Positions 51,169-61,439 of a stretch of 64,000 bases of DNA are shown here, piece after piece. The notes under the pieces were generated by a model. That model was not told where the DNA came from and ran no database searches. It saw only the letters and a list, made by a program, of their open reading frames with translations. The DNA lies in contig JAKAFL010000001.1 in the NCBI GenBank assembly GCA_021817945.1, forward strand, positions 1-64,000, in the 5' to 3' direction. Source of the stretch: a bacterium. GTDB taxonomy: Bacteria; Verrucomicrobiota; Verrucomicrobiia; Limisphaerales; UBA11358. A program made the translations under genes and the position numbers. The number at the start of each line of letters is the position of its first letter. The first letter of the stretch is position 1.

Positions 51169-52395
51169 ATGAACAGCACCTTTCATGAATGGGTGGTTTT
51201 CGCTGCCTATGGAGTTCCTTCCGCCCTCGTCTTTGTGGGCATCATTCTGGTCCTGCGCCATTTTCAATTGCCAGTTCTTTGGTTGTTCAAAATGCTGGTC
51301 AGCGTGCCTATTTTTTTTCTGTGCATCAAAGTGGCTGCTTCCATGGGACTGTTGGGGGTATTGATGATTGTCGGCTTGGGTTTTGTCCTCGCTTTCATAT
51401 GGGCTCCGGATTTGGCAGCAGCGGTTTGCAGTCCTTTGACAAATATGTTGGATGGAGGCGGGGTTGCCCCGGAACTCAAGGCATCGTATTCCATTGCCAT
51501 GGCTCATCGCAAAAGGGGACGGTACCCTGAAGCCATCCAAGCGGTGAGGGGGCAATTGGAGCGTTATCCCATGGATTTCGAGGGTGTTCTGCTGCTGGCC
51601 GGGATTCAGGCTGAAAATTTGTGGGATCTGCCCGGGGCTGAGAATACCTTGAGCCATTTTTGCAATAACCCCAAGGCCCCTCCCAACCAGGTGGCCGCAG
51701 CATGGAATGCCATGGCCGACTGGCATCTTAAAGTGGGCAAGGACACGGATTCGGCTCGAGTTTCGTTGCAGAGGATCATCAACTCCTTTCCGCAATCGGA
51801 ATTGGCGCTCCGGGCGGAACAACGGCTGGCTCACTTGGTGGAGACTGAAGGTGTTTTGCTGGGCCAAATGAGCGATACGCCTTATCTACTTGCCCCAGGG
51901 GTTCAAGATATTGGCCTGCTGGATTCATCGGCCTTTCTCAAGCCAAAGGAGGAAAGCCCTGTTCAACGCGTCTCAAAATATGTTCAGCATCTGGACCAGC
52001 ATCCCCACGATTCCGAGGCACGCGAAAAATTGGCGCTGGTTTATGGCAGAGAACTGGGGAGGCTGGACCTGGCAACCATTGAATTACGACATTTAATTGA
52101 TGAAAAACGGCACAGCCCCAAGCAGATTGCCAGCTGGCTGGATCTTTTGGCCACGCTACAGATTGAGGGGGGAGCCAATGTGGCCACAGTGCGGGCCACG
52201 CTTCAAGAAATCGTGGATTCGTTTCCAAGCCTGCCGTTGGCCGACGCCACCCGGCGGCGGCTGGTGCGGATTGATTCGGAAATCAAAAAAAAGGAGACCA
52301 AACCGGCCGAAATCAAGATCGGCAACTACGAGCAAAATATCGGTCTCAAATACGGCGCCCCCCGATACGGCGCCCCGGATGGCACGGGAGGCTAG
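51169..52395 (+). CDS. Membrane-anchored TPR-like protein
   Basis: Three N-terminal TM segments followed by helical repeats with TPR-like spacing; ATG at 51169. Confidence 0.6.
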   Translation: MNSTFHEWVVFAAYGVPSALVFVGIILVLRHFQLPVLWLFKMLVSVPIFFLCIKVAASMGLLGVLMIVGLGFVLAFIWAPDLAAAVCSPLTNMLDGGGVAPELKASYSIAMAHRKRGRYPEAIQAVRGQLERYPMDFEGVLLLAGIQAENLWDLPGAENTLSHFCNNPKAPPNQVAAAWNAMADWHLKVGKDTDSARVSLQRIINSFPQSELALRAEQRLAHLVETEGVLLGQMSDTPYLLAPGVQDIGLLDSSAFLKPKEESPVQRVSKYVQHLDQHPHDSEAREKLALVYGRELGRLDLATIELRHLIDEKRHSPKQIASWLDLLATLQIEGGANVATVRATLQEIVDSFPSLPLADATRRRLVRIDSEIKKKETKPAEIKIGNYEQNIGLKYGAPRYGAPDGTGG

Positions 52396-52398
52396 GTG

Positions 52399-52800
52399 TC
52401 AGTGAGCAGCGAGTTGTAGGGCGATTTCCTTCTCGAGTTCGTGAACAAGGCCGACATCCGTGGTTCCCCAACTGGAGCGGGCTTGGACATCCACCTGGGA
52501 GGTTTGCGGATCAACTGCCTCGACCCGCACCCACACGTTGCGGTCGGCCACGCGGCCTTCCAGGGAGCGAACCGAATTAGTGGTGTCATGGGGAATAAAC
52601 TCGGTCAAAACCACGCCATTCCTCTGCACAACAGCAAGTGAAGCGTTGTAAACTTCATCCAAGGGCCGGGCATAACGACCTGAGACGGTGTCGGTATTCC
52701 AAGAGGTGGCAAATGCATGGGTGTCATCCACGGTGCTGACGCAACCGGTGATGATGGCCGCAGCGGTGACCGCCAAAAGTGCCAGAATGGTTTTCTTCAT
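52399..52800 (-). CDS. Small lipoprotein (DUF3568-like)
   Basis: Signal with lipobox (MKKTILALLAVTAAAIITGC); internal ATG 52800. Confidence 0.6.
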   Translation of the reverse strand: MKKTILALLAVTAAAIITGCVSTVDDTHAFATSWNTDTVSGRYARPLDEVYNASLAVVQRNGVVLTEFIPHDTTNSVRSLEGRVADRNVWVRVEAVDPQTSQVDVQARSSWGTTDVGLVHELEKEIALQLAAH

Positions 52801-53110
52801 AACCAAGATAGACCAACTCAAAAACCGCTCCGCGTCAAGCTTGATTGCAATTTTCGGGAGCGGATAAAAAACGACAAACACAGTGGCCTGGGTTCAAAAT
52901 TCGTGTTTGATGAGCAAGATAAGGGGGATGCGACCGGTTCTGGAGCGCCAACCCGGGCGTTTTCTGTCCTGAAAAGGGGAGCCTATGGCATGGTAAAAAG
53001 GATGCCAATCCCAAATGACTGCCGAATGGCTGCGAAATGGCTACGTCATTATCGGGAATTGGCATGGATTCCGCTGTAATTGGCAGGGTTTAAAGCCTGA
53101 AACTATATTT

Positions 53111-53815
53111 ATGCTTGCCACAATACCAACGCAGGGCTCTTGGTGGATGAAATTCCACCCCAATGTCACGGCATTTGACATTATTTTGGCGGCTGTGATT
53201 GCGTTTGGGTTCTGGCGCGGGCGCCGAAATGGAATGACCAAGGAAATCATTCCCTTGAGCCAAAGCCTGGTCATGATTATCGCTTGCACGTTGGGTTACG
53301 GGATATTGGGCCAATTTCTGGCACATTCCGGCGTGATCCACTCGGTATTTGGCACCTTTATCAAGGAAAACACAGCGGCGGCAGTGACCGCCTACCTGTT
53401 GATAGCTTTGGTCGTGTACATGGCCTTTTCGCCTTTGAAAGTCCGGTTCAGGGAACGGGTGGATGGGGGCAATTCCTTTGGAAACAGCGAGTATTACCTT
53501 GGTATGATGTCCGGCGTGGTGCGATACACTTGCTTGGCGGTTTTCTGCCTGGCGTTATTGAATGCTCCGGTTTATTCGCAATTCGACATCCAAAACCGCA
53601 AGGAATTCAACAAACACTGGTTTGGTGGAGGTTTGGATGGATACAACGGCGATTTCATTCCAAGCATGGACGAGATTCAAAGCGCTGTTTTCAAGGATTC
53701 CATGCTGGGTCCCGAGATCAAAAATAATCTGAGCATGCTGTTGATCAATTCGGACCGCTCTGCTATCCAAAAGTCCACGGCTCAAAAGAAGCCGGTAATC
53801 CACATGGGAAATTGA
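53111..53815 (+). CDS. CvpA family membrane protein
   Basis: 'AFDIILAAVIAFGFWRGRRNGMTKEIIPLSQSLVMIIACTLGY' CvpA-like N-terminus; start uncertain. Confidence 0.7.
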   Translation: MLATIPTQGSWWMKFHPNVTAFDIILAAVIAFGFWRGRRNGMTKEIIPLSQSLVMIIACTLGYGILGQFLAHSGVIHSVFGTFIKENTAAAVTAYLLIALVVYMAFSPLKVRFRERVDGGNSFGNSEYYLGMMSGVVRYTCLAVFCLALLNAPVYSQFDIQNRKEFNKHWFGGGLDGYNGDFIPSMDEIQSAVFKDSMLGPEIKNNLSMLLINSDRSAIQKSTAQKKPVIHMGN

Positions 53816-53854
53816 TCCCGGAGCGATTGCCTGCAAGACCAGCCGTGTTGAACC

Positions 53855-55666
53855 ATGGCCGGATTGCTGCCTCCTGAAATGCGGGAACGGATTCGAGCTG
53901 CCAATGACATTGTCGAAGTCATTGGCGGCTATTTGGCGTTAAAGCGGGCCGGGGCCAATTTCACCGCGCTATGCCCGTTTCACAGGGAGAAAACCCCCAG
54001 TTTCCATGTAAACCCCCAACGACAGGTTTTTCATTGCTTTGGCTGCCACAAGGGCGGGGATGTGTTCACATTCGTGCAGGAATACGAACACATTGGGTTC
54101 ATGGATGCTTTGCGGCGTCTGGCGGATCGCGCCCGTATTCCGCTGGAATTCACCCTATCCCCTGAGGACCTTGCGGCGAGGGGATTGAAGGAAAAGCTCT
54201 TGGAAATCCACGAAAAGGCCGCCCAACACTGGCAAAAAATCCTGGCCGGTCAACCGGAGGGGCAACGAGCACGGGATTACCTGCGCCAGCGTGGCGTGTC
54301 GGAAGATTCCATCCGGCTGTTTCGACTCGGGGCTGCCGCCCTGGCATGGGATGACATGGTTCAATGGGGCAGGGATCAGGGCTTCGGAGCCGACCTGATG
54401 GAACAGTCCGGGTTGGTGACGCGCAAGGCGGAGACGGGCCGGATGTATGATCGTTTCCGCGGGCGTCTCATATTTCCCATATCCGATGAAAACGGCAGGG
54501 TGGTGGGTTTCAGTGCGCGGGTTTTGCCGGGGGATGACAGTCCGGCGAAATACATGAATTCACCGGAAACGCAGATTTTTTCAAAGGGCCGTCTTTTTTA
54601 TGGCCTGGATAAAAGCAAGCGGGCCATTTTGGACGCAGGGCATGCCATACTTTGCGAAGGGCAATTGGACCTGATTGCCTGCCACAGCCACGGTGTGACC
54701 AACGTGGTGGCGCCTCAAGGCACGGCCCTCACGGGGCAGCAGGCGCGCCTGCTCAAGCGCTACACAAACGAGGCTGTTCTTTGTTTTGATGCCGATAATG
54801 CGGGGCAAAACGCCACGGTGCGTTCTCTTGATGCGATGTTGGAGGCGGGATTGGCATTGCGGGTGGCACGAATTCCGGAGCCGCATGACCCGGATACGTT
54901 CATCCGGGAAAAGGGCGCAGAACAGTTCCGGGAATTAATCCGGCTAGCACCGGATTTTTTTGATTATTTCCTGCAACGCCTGTGCCAGACCAACGATGCC
55001 CGTTCGGATAAGGGCAGGCTGGCCATCCTGGGTGCCATGGCAGAGGCCTTGGGCAAAACAAACAATGAAGTCCTGGTGGATGCGCATGCCCGCAAGACAG
55101 CGCTGAAGCTGGGGGTCTCCCCGGAATCCGTAAAGACTGAATTCACCAGGCTCATGGAAAAACAGTCCTTCACTCCTCCGGAATCTGAAGCCGACGAGGC
55201 GGCCAATGAGCCGGACGAAGAAAGACCCTCCGCTCATGAACTTCACCTCCTAAAAATCCTCCTGATTCATGAGGAAATTTGCCAGAATGGGTTGAATTTA
55301 CTGGACCTGGATTGGATTCAAGACTCGCGAACCCGGGCCATTTTAAGCAGGCTCAAGGCGGCCTGGAGTTCAGGCCAGTGGCCCGGCTTGGCCTCATTTA
55401 TGGACGATTCAAAGGATGATTCCGAACGCAGGTTGATCACGGAAGTTGCCACGGTGGAACGCAAGGTTCCCAACCCTGAACAACAATTGCCCGACCTGTT
55501 GCTGAAATTGCGCAATCAGAGCCTAGACAGACAGCTAGTCGAGGCTGGAATCAAAATGACCCAAACCGGCTTGTCTGAGGCTGAACACATCGAGTCCATA
55601 AAAGCCTACCAGAGAATTCGTGAACTCAAGAGGCAACCCTTGTCTCCAGTGCAGACCATGGCTTGA
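53855..55666 (+). CDS. dnaG: DNA primase
   Basis: Zinc finger 'CPFHREKTPSFHVNPQRQVFHCFGCHKGGD', TOPRIM 'AVLCFDADNAGQNA'. Confidence 0.97.
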   Translation: MAGLLPPEMRERIRAANDIVEVIGGYLALKRAGANFTALCPFHREKTPSFHVNPQRQVFHCFGCHKGGDVFTFVQEYEHIGFMDALRRLADRARIPLEFTLSPEDLAARGLKEKLLEIHEKAAQHWQKILAGQPEGQRARDYLRQRGVSEDSIRLFRLGAAALAWDDMVQWGRDQGFGADLMEQSGLVTRKAETGRMYDRFRGRLIFPISDENGRVVGFSARVLPGDDSPAKYMNSPETQIFSKGRLFYGLDKSKRAILDAGHAILCEGQLDLIACHSHGVTNVVAPQGTALTGQQARLLKRYTNEAVLCFDADNAGQNATVRSLDAMLEAGLALRVARIPEPHDPDTFIREKGAEQFRELIRLAPDFFDYFLQRLCQTNDARSDKGRLAILGAMAEALGKTNNEVLVDAHARKTALKLGVSPESVKTEFTRLMEKQSFTPPESEADEAANEPDEERPSAHELHLLKILLIHEEICQNGLNLLDLDWIQDSRTRAILSRLKAAWSSGQWPGLASFMDDSKDDSERRLITEVATVERKVPNPEQQLPDLLLKLRNQSLDRQLVEAGIKMTQTGLSEAEHIESIKAYQRIRELKRQPLSPVQTMA

Positions 55667-55684
55667 GTGCTTTCCATGCATTAA

Positions 55685-55718
55685 AAAAACCCCGCCCGTA
55701 GAGGAGGGGTTGGTTTTT
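55685..55718 (+). terminator. Probable terminator downstream of dnaG
   Basis: aaccccgcccgtagaggaggggttggttttt hairpin plus T-run (imperfect). Confidence 0.5.
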
Positions 55719-55773
55719 GAGTTAATACGGGTCCAAAGCACTGAAATGGTCGGACCAGCCCTATTACCGGGGC

Positions 55774-56199
55774 TTACTTGGCACCTTGGTCAATCCATGC
55801 GCGAATCAAGCCAATCTGTTCGTCAGACAATTTCTTGGCTCTTTTGGGCATATAGGAATCCGGGTCTCCAACATGGGCCACAGACAGCAGCAAGTCGCTG
55901 TGCGCGCTGTCACCGGGTTTGACCACAGCTCCATCACGGTCGCCTTTCATGATGCCGTCCAATGTATCAAGGGAAAGTTTGGCGGCCTGCTTTTTCTTTT
56001 TGCTGTCATGGCATTTCAGGCAGGAGGCATCAAAAATGGGTTTGATGTCGTTTTCATAGGTCACACCCGTTTTGGTGGACGCAGGGGGCAGGTTGGCGCC
56101 ATTGCCATCGGAATCTTCAGCTCGTGCCGAAAGGGACAAGGCAAGGGAGGCAGCAACGGATAGCGTTAGGAATTTCACGCGGATATTCATGGTAAACAA
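55774..56199 (-). CDS. Exported monoheme cytochrome, planctomycete cytochrome C (PSCyt1)-like
   Basis: Signal peptide; 'YENDIKPIFDASCLKCHDSKKKKQAAKLSLDT...SYMPKRAKKLSDEQIGLIRAWIDQGA'. Confidence 0.85.
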   Translation of the reverse strand: MFTMNIRVKFLTLSVAASLALSLSARAEDSDGNGANLPPASTKTGVTYENDIKPIFDASCLKCHDSKKKKQAAKLSLDTLDGIMKGDRDGAVVKPGDSAHSDLLLSVAHVGDPDSYMPKRAKKLSDEQIGLIRAWIDQGAK

Positions 56200-56408
56200 G
56201 TTGATGTGATTAATTGATTAACTGCTGACAAGACGCCCGAAAAGTCGAAAAGTTTCAAGAAAAAAACAAAAAAAGCTTGGTGAATCGCAAATTCGGGAGG
56301 AATTGTTCCGCTTGATGTGGCGCATTACCTTGAAAAGCAGCCTTGGATGGAGGTGAAGGAGGGGAAAAGGGTTGCCTTGGCAGGGGAGGATTTGGCTTAC
56401 TGCTGGGG

Positions 56409-57287
56409 ATGGAAGGGACCGAATTGAGCGAAGTTGCGGTGGTGATACTGGGGCATGGCACAGAGATGAACCGCCAATCAGCAGCCCCGGCCCGGCAACA
56501 TGCGGAAACTTTGAACAAACGAGGATGCTGCGCCGGAGTTCGATCCGCTTTTTGGAAGCAAACCCCACGGGTTCAGGATGTATTGCAGGAGATTACCGCC
56601 ACAACAAAAGCTTCCAGAATCTTCATCGTGCCTTTGTTTGTCAGCGAGGGGTATTTTTGTACCCAAGTGATCCCACGGGAACTGGGTTTCGATTACGCAG
56701 GCCGCAGGGAGGTGGAACATGCTGGTATCCGGCAATATTACTGCGACCCCGTGGGAACCCATCCAGCCATGACGGAGGTTATTATGGCGCGGGCAAGGGC
56801 GGTGGTTGAGGAATCGCCATTTCCACGCGCGCCTAAGTTGAAAAACTCCACCCTGATCATCGCCGGTCACGGAACGGAAAGACACGCCGGTTCGAGGGAG
56901 GCAATCGCCATCCAGGTTTCCCGGATCCAAAAAAGCGGCGTTTTTGCCCATGTCCAAGCCGCGTATATGGAAGAATCACCCCATATCAAGGACTGTCTTT
57001 CCAAAATTGACACCCGTCATGTGGTGGTGGTTCCATTTTTCATCAGCGATGGTTTGCATGTGGTTGAGGATATCCCCGTGTTACTGGGTGAGCCGCAGGC
57101 CCTGGTCAAGGAGCGGCTGGCAACGGGCAAGCCTACATGGCGCAATCCCACAGAGCGTGAAGGCCGCTTGGTGTGGTATGGAAAGGCAGTGGGCAACGAG
57201 CCTTTGCTGGCGGATGTGATTTGGCAAAGGGTCCGTGAAACGGCCGGGCTGTATTCAACTCCGGCGGTCCCATGCGTGTCCGGATAA
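56409..57287 (+). CDS. CbiX-like (sirohydrochlorin cobaltochelatase family) two-domain protein
   Basis: Two CbiX halves: 'VVILGHGTEMN' and 'LIIAGHGTERHAGSREAI...VVVPFFISDGLHVVEDIP'; ATG 56409. Confidence 0.82.
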   Translation: MEGTELSEVAVVILGHGTEMNRQSAAPARQHAETLNKRGCCAGVRSAFWKQTPRVQDVLQEITATTKASRIFIVPLFVSEGYFCTQVIPRELGFDYAGRREVEHAGIRQYYCDPVGTHPAMTEVIMARARAVVEESPFPRAPKLKNSTLIIAGHGTERHAGSREAIAIQVSRIQKSGVFAHVQAAYMEESPHIKDCLSKIDTRHVVVVPFFISDGLHVVEDIPVLLGEPQALVKERLATGKPTWRNPTEREGRLVWYGKAVGNEPLLADVIWQRVRETAGLYSTPAVPCVSG

Positions 57288-57304
57288 CCCTTGCGAAAAA
57301 GATT

Positions 57305-58381
57305 ATGAAACCACTAAGGATTGGGATTTTAAGCACCGCAGGAATTGCGCAACGTAACTGGAAGGCCATCTTCCACTCGGGAAATGCCGTGGTGTCCGCC
57401 GTTGCCAGCCGCGACATGTCCAAAGCGGCGGGATTCGTTGCCGAATGCCAAAAGTCGTGGGCTTTTGAGAAAACACCCCGGGCCTGGGGCAGCTATGAAG
57501 CCTTGCTGTCCGACCCGGAACTGGATGCGGTGTATGTGCCATTACCCACCGCCCTGCGAAAAAACCATGTGATTGAGGCGGCCCGCAGGGGTTTGCATGT
57601 GTTGTGCGAGAAACCGTGCGCCATTAGCCGCACAGCCCTGGATGAAATGACCGATGCCTGTGCCCAAAACAAGGTTCAATTCATGGACGGTGTCATGTTC
57701 ATGCACAGCCCGCGCATGGAACGCATCCGGGCCATCCTTGCGGATCCCGGCCAATTGGGTCCACTCCGGCGAATTCAGAGCAGCTTCACATTTCGATCGG
57801 TGGAAGGTTTCGAGGAGAAAAACATCCGGGCGCATGGCGGATTGGAGCCTGCGGGCTGCCTGGGAGATTTGGGTTGGTATTGCCTGAGGTTTGCGCTCTG
57901 GGTGATGGATTGGCAGTTGCCAAAGCGCGTGACCGCACGCATCCATGCCGCCTCACCGGACTTGCCAGGACATCCTTCTGCACCTCTGGATTTTTCCGGT
58001 GAAATGACTTTTGGCTGCGGAGTGACTTTCGGATTTTATTGTTCCTTTCGGACCATGAGCCAGCAATGGGTTCATGTGGGAGGACGGGATGGCTGGTTGC
58101 GGGTGGCGGATTTTGTTCATCCTTTCAACAGCTACAACCCGGTACTGGAGGTGAACCGGGTGGAGGTTGCCACCGGAGCCGCCAATTTGTGTCCCGATGG
58201 AGCTGAACCGGCGGAGCAGGGGCATCCTACAGCCCAGGACACATTGATGTGGAGGAACTTTGCGAAACAAATCGCCTCAGGCCGGTTGAATGAGGAATGG
58301 CCCCGCTGGGCGACACAAACCCAAACCGTCCAAGACGCATGCCTGCGCTCTGCGCGGGAAGGGGTGGATATCTGCCTTTGA
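57305..58381 (+). CDS. Gfo/Idh/MocA family oxidoreductase
   Basis: 'IGILSTAGIAQRNWKAI', 'VYVPLPTALRKNHVIEAARRGLHVLCEKP'. Confidence 0.92.
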   Translation: MKPLRIGILSTAGIAQRNWKAIFHSGNAVVSAVASRDMSKAAGFVAECQKSWAFEKTPRAWGSYEALLSDPELDAVYVPLPTALRKNHVIEAARRGLHVLCEKPCAISRTALDEMTDACAQNKVQFMDGVMFMHSPRMERIRAILADPGQLGPLRRIQSSFTFRSVEGFEEKNIRAHGGLEPAGCLGDLGWYCLRFALWVMDWQLPKRVTARIHAASPDLPGHPSAPLDFSGEMTFGCGVTFGFYCSFRTMSQQWVHVGGRDGWLRVADFVHPFNSYNPVLEVNRVEVATGAANLCPDGAEPAEQGHPTAQDTLMWRNFAKQIASGRLNEEWPRWATQTQTVQDACLRSAREGVDICL

Positions 58382-58472
58382 CTCATTCTGGCATGGTTTG
58401 CCTTAATCTGGCAGGAATGCCACCTTGGTAGAGGGCAAGTTCCCCATCAACCCCGCCGTTTGGCAGGCTGGG

Positions 58473-59648
58473 TCAAGCCGCCAGGCTGCGGCAGAAGGCA
58501 TTCATCCGGTCCAAACCTTTTTCAATGTTTGCCATGCTCGTGGCATAGCTCAAACGAATGTAATCATCCGCACCGAAGGCAATGCCGGGCACTGCCGCCA
58601 CTTTTTGTTGTTCCAGCAAACGCGCGCAAAAATCCGCGGATTTCAAGCCGGTCCTGGCAATGTTGGGAAAGAGATAGAAAGCGCCCTTGGCATTGACGCA
58701 AGAGATACCGGGCATGGCATTCAGTTGCGCATGGGCATGGCGCCGGCGCTTGTCAAACTCCACCAGCCAGGTTTTCAAATGATCCTGTGGACCGGTCAAG
58801 GCTGCCACGCCACCTTTCTGGGCAAAGGATGTTGGGTTGCTGGTGGAATGCGATTGAAGCGCATCTATGGCCTTGGCAATGGGTTCCGGAGCCGCCAAAA
58901 ATCCCAAACGCCACCCGGTCATGCTCCAAGCCTTGGCAAAGCCGTGAACGATTATGGTATGATCCTGGTGTGCCTGGGAAAATGAAGCCACGCTTTTTAC
59001 CTTGGCATTGTCATAGAGCAGATGTTCATAAATTTCGTCGCTCATGATCAGGACGTTCTTTTCCACGCAAATGTCGCCCAGAGCCTTCACTTCTTCCGGG
59101 GTGTAAACACTTCCAGTGGGGTTGCTGGGCGAATTGAGTATGAACAACCGTGAGTGCGGCGTGATGGCCGCCTTCAATTGGTCAGGAGTGACTTTAAATT
59201 CGGTTTTGTCCGTGGTAGGCAAAATCACAGGCTTGGCTCCAGCCAGTTTCACCATTTCTGGATAGCTCAACCAGTAGGGGGCAGGAATGATCACTTCATC
59301 TCCCGCCTCGCAAGTCGCCAAAATCACGTTGAAACAGGAATGCTTGCCCCCGCAACTCACAACGATTTGAGAAGGTTTATAGGTCAGCCCGTTCTCTCGT
59401 TTGAATTTTTCAGCCACGGCCTCGCGTAATTCAGGAATGCCGCTGCTCGGGGTGTATTTTGTGAATCCAGATGCAAGCGCTTTAGCCGCAGCGTCTTTTA
59501 TGTGCTGAGGGGTATCAAAATCAGGTTCACCAGCTCCAAAACCCACCACATCCTCCCCGGCGGCTTTCATTGCCTTGGCTTTGGAATCTATTGCCAAAGT
59601 CAAAGAAGGAGCCAAGGACGCCGCGCGTTGAGATATTTTATAGTTCAT
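58473..59648 (-). CDS. Pyridoxal-phosphate aminotransferase, aspartate aminotransferase type (class I/II)
   Basis: 'FGAGEPDFDTPQHIKDAA', 'NSPSNPTGSVY', 'HGFAKAWSMTGWRLGF'; ATG 59648. Confidence 0.93.
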   Translation of the reverse strand: MNYKISQRAASLAPSLTLAIDSKAKAMKAAGEDVVGFGAGEPDFDTPQHIKDAAAKALASGFTKYTPSSGIPELREAVAEKFKRENGLTYKPSQIVVSCGGKHSCFNVILATCEAGDEVIIPAPYWLSYPEMVKLAGAKPVILPTTDKTEFKVTPDQLKAAITPHSRLFILNSPSNPTGSVYTPEEVKALGDICVEKNVLIMSDEIYEHLLYDNAKVKSVASFSQAHQDHTIIVHGFAKAWSMTGWRLGFLAAPEPIAKAIDALQSHSTSNPTSFAQKGGVAALTGPQDHLKTWLVEFDKRRRHAHAQLNAMPGISCVNAKGAFYLFPNIARTGLKSADFCARLLEQQKVAAVPGIAFGADDYIRLSYATSMANIEKGLDRMNAFCRSLAA

Positions 59649-59741
59649 TTTAAAGACCCCGATTTTAAGCGCACAATTGGATGTTGCAAGAAAGGAATGT
59701 TTCACCCAAACCCGACTGATAGAGCAATAAAAATGGAAAAT

Positions 59742-59782
59742 AAAAAGGGCCTGACTGAAACCCTAAAAAAACAGTCAGGCCC
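59742..59782 (-). terminator. Rho-independent terminator on the minus strand, upstream of the aminotransferase gene
   Basis: Minus strand GGGCCTGACTG-N14-CAGTCAGGCCC followed by TTTTT; no T-run on the plus strand. 11-bp perfect stem. Confidence 0.85.
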
Positions 59783-60272
59783 TAACCCAAACCCCTAAAC
59801 CATACTACTTACTATCATACTACGAACCACTCAACATACATTCGACTCCGCATCACGGAAATAGTTCAAACAAAATGAAATTTTTTTAAAGCCACCAGTC
59901 CCAGCGGATTGTTCGTTTCGCTTAAAAATTCATAAGCATCTATAAATAAACATGATATTATTTTTTAGCTTTCGACGATGCCAATCAGCTTGGGGAGTAT
60001 AAAAAACTTTTTAGCGGACAAACTGGTGCCTAAAATCCATCTAAGCCGGCACAGTTCGCAGTCTTTCCTTACAAAATGGAGGCAATTTTTCGAAGGTGAT
60101 TAATCCAGAGGGGCAGGACAGGTTCAATGGGGCCTTGACAAGGCAGACTGCACAAATTTCAATTTAATTTGCAAATGTTTTTCAGATCAAATTTTCCAAG
60201 AAGTGCTACATTGGAGGCGTTCACTCGGACCCGTAACATGTTTAACCTCTATACCACTAACTGAATCATACC

Positions 60273-61037
60273 ATGAAACACTTCGTCGTACCAACCTTGC
60301 TCACCCGTCGTTCATGCCGTCTGGCATTTTTGGCAATTGCCAGCATTGGACTTGCAGGAACATCCAAGGCCCAATTTGACCTGCTGAATGTGAAAATTGG
60401 CTCTGACACCCTGAATGCCGGGGCTGGAGCCAGCCAACAGCAGGAAGGGGCAGCCGTTTTGGGAACCTCTTCTTCTTGGTGGAATGAATATGCCTACGTG
60501 TCCAGCACTCCGTACCAAGTTTCCGTTGTGGATACGGCGGATGCAACCATTTCCGGTGTCACCCTGACGGTGCAGAATTCAGGAGGAGTGGGTCACAAGA
60601 CCAACATCGGTAGCAACCCCTCTTTTTTATACTCCAGCGAGCCTTATCAAAACCCGGGTGGCGTTTTTACCATCACCCTGACAGGCTTGTCGGCAAATTC
60701 ACAATATGAGTTTGTGGGGTATGCGGGCTACCCTGGCTCCTCCTCCGGCGCCACGTGGTCCGTAACGGATGGCACGTTAATCTCTGGAACCACCATGAAT
60801 ACCGGCGCCAGCGTGGATATTTCAACTGGCAATGGTGATGCCTATTCCCTTTTTTATGCTTCTTCGGATGCGAATGGCAAACTTGTGGTCACGGACACCG
60901 GAAACCTTTCATCGGCAATCAGCACACTCGCGGGATTCCAAGTTTCCCCCGTGGCGGTGCCTGAGCCTGCTTGGTGGGGTTCCCTGGGGGCAGGGTTGGT
61001 GGCGGTACTGGGTTTGAAGCGCCGTTGGTCTGCCTGA
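60273..61037 (+). CDS. PEP-CTERM sorting domain protein
   Basis: Signal peptide and C-terminal 'VPEPAWWGSLGAGLVAVLGLKRRWSA' (PEP, TM, basic tail). Confidence 0.85.
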   Translation: MKHFVVPTLLTRRSCRLAFLAIASIGLAGTSKAQFDLLNVKIGSDTLNAGAGASQQQEGAAVLGTSSSWWNEYAYVSSTPYQVSVVDTADATISGVTLTVQNSGGVGHKTNIGSNPSFLYSSEPYQNPGGVFTITLTGLSANSQYEFVGYAGYPGSSSGATWSVTDGTLISGTTMNTGASVDISTGNGDAYSLFYASSDANGKLVVTDTGNLSSAISTLAGFQVSPVAVPEPAWWGSLGAGLVAVLGLKRRWSA

Positions 61038-61079
61038 TGCGGTTTTAGCGAAAGCTTTCCTTTCTACACCACCACGATA

Positions 61080-61114
61080 GCCCGGCCGATTTGCCTCGAC
61101 CGGGCATCTTTTTT
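61080..61114 (+). terminator. Terminator downstream of the PEP-CTERM gene
   Basis: cccggccga-tttgcc-tcgaccggg stem (one mismatch) followed by catctttttt. Confidence 0.8.
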
Positions 61115-61439
61115 AACCAAATCACCTATTCCTCCCACTGCGCTCGTTCGATTTGTCCCCAAACGGAATCTCAAAAGATGGGAAACCTGTTCCAAAAACC
61201 GGGAATGAACCGCGAAAATGGTCCATGGCGTTTGGACCAAAGGATTGCGATTTGTTTGTATGGGATTTTTTGGACATGGTTGGGACAAGCGCGTCTATCT
61301 TAAAAAGGGCGGGAAGGGGATTAATTTTTTCTTTTTTTGTGTTCCTGAAGCGGTTTCAATTCCATGAGATGTTCGAAACCGCACCGTGAAAACATGTCAC
61401 GGGTTCGTTCATGAAACCAAAATCAACCTTATTGCAGAC

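Noticed and set aside
59502-59798. 98-aa plus-strand ORF running through the terminator hairpin
   Set aside because: Opposite the 5' end of the aminotransferase gene and then through a hairpin; low-complexity C-terminus, not protein-like.
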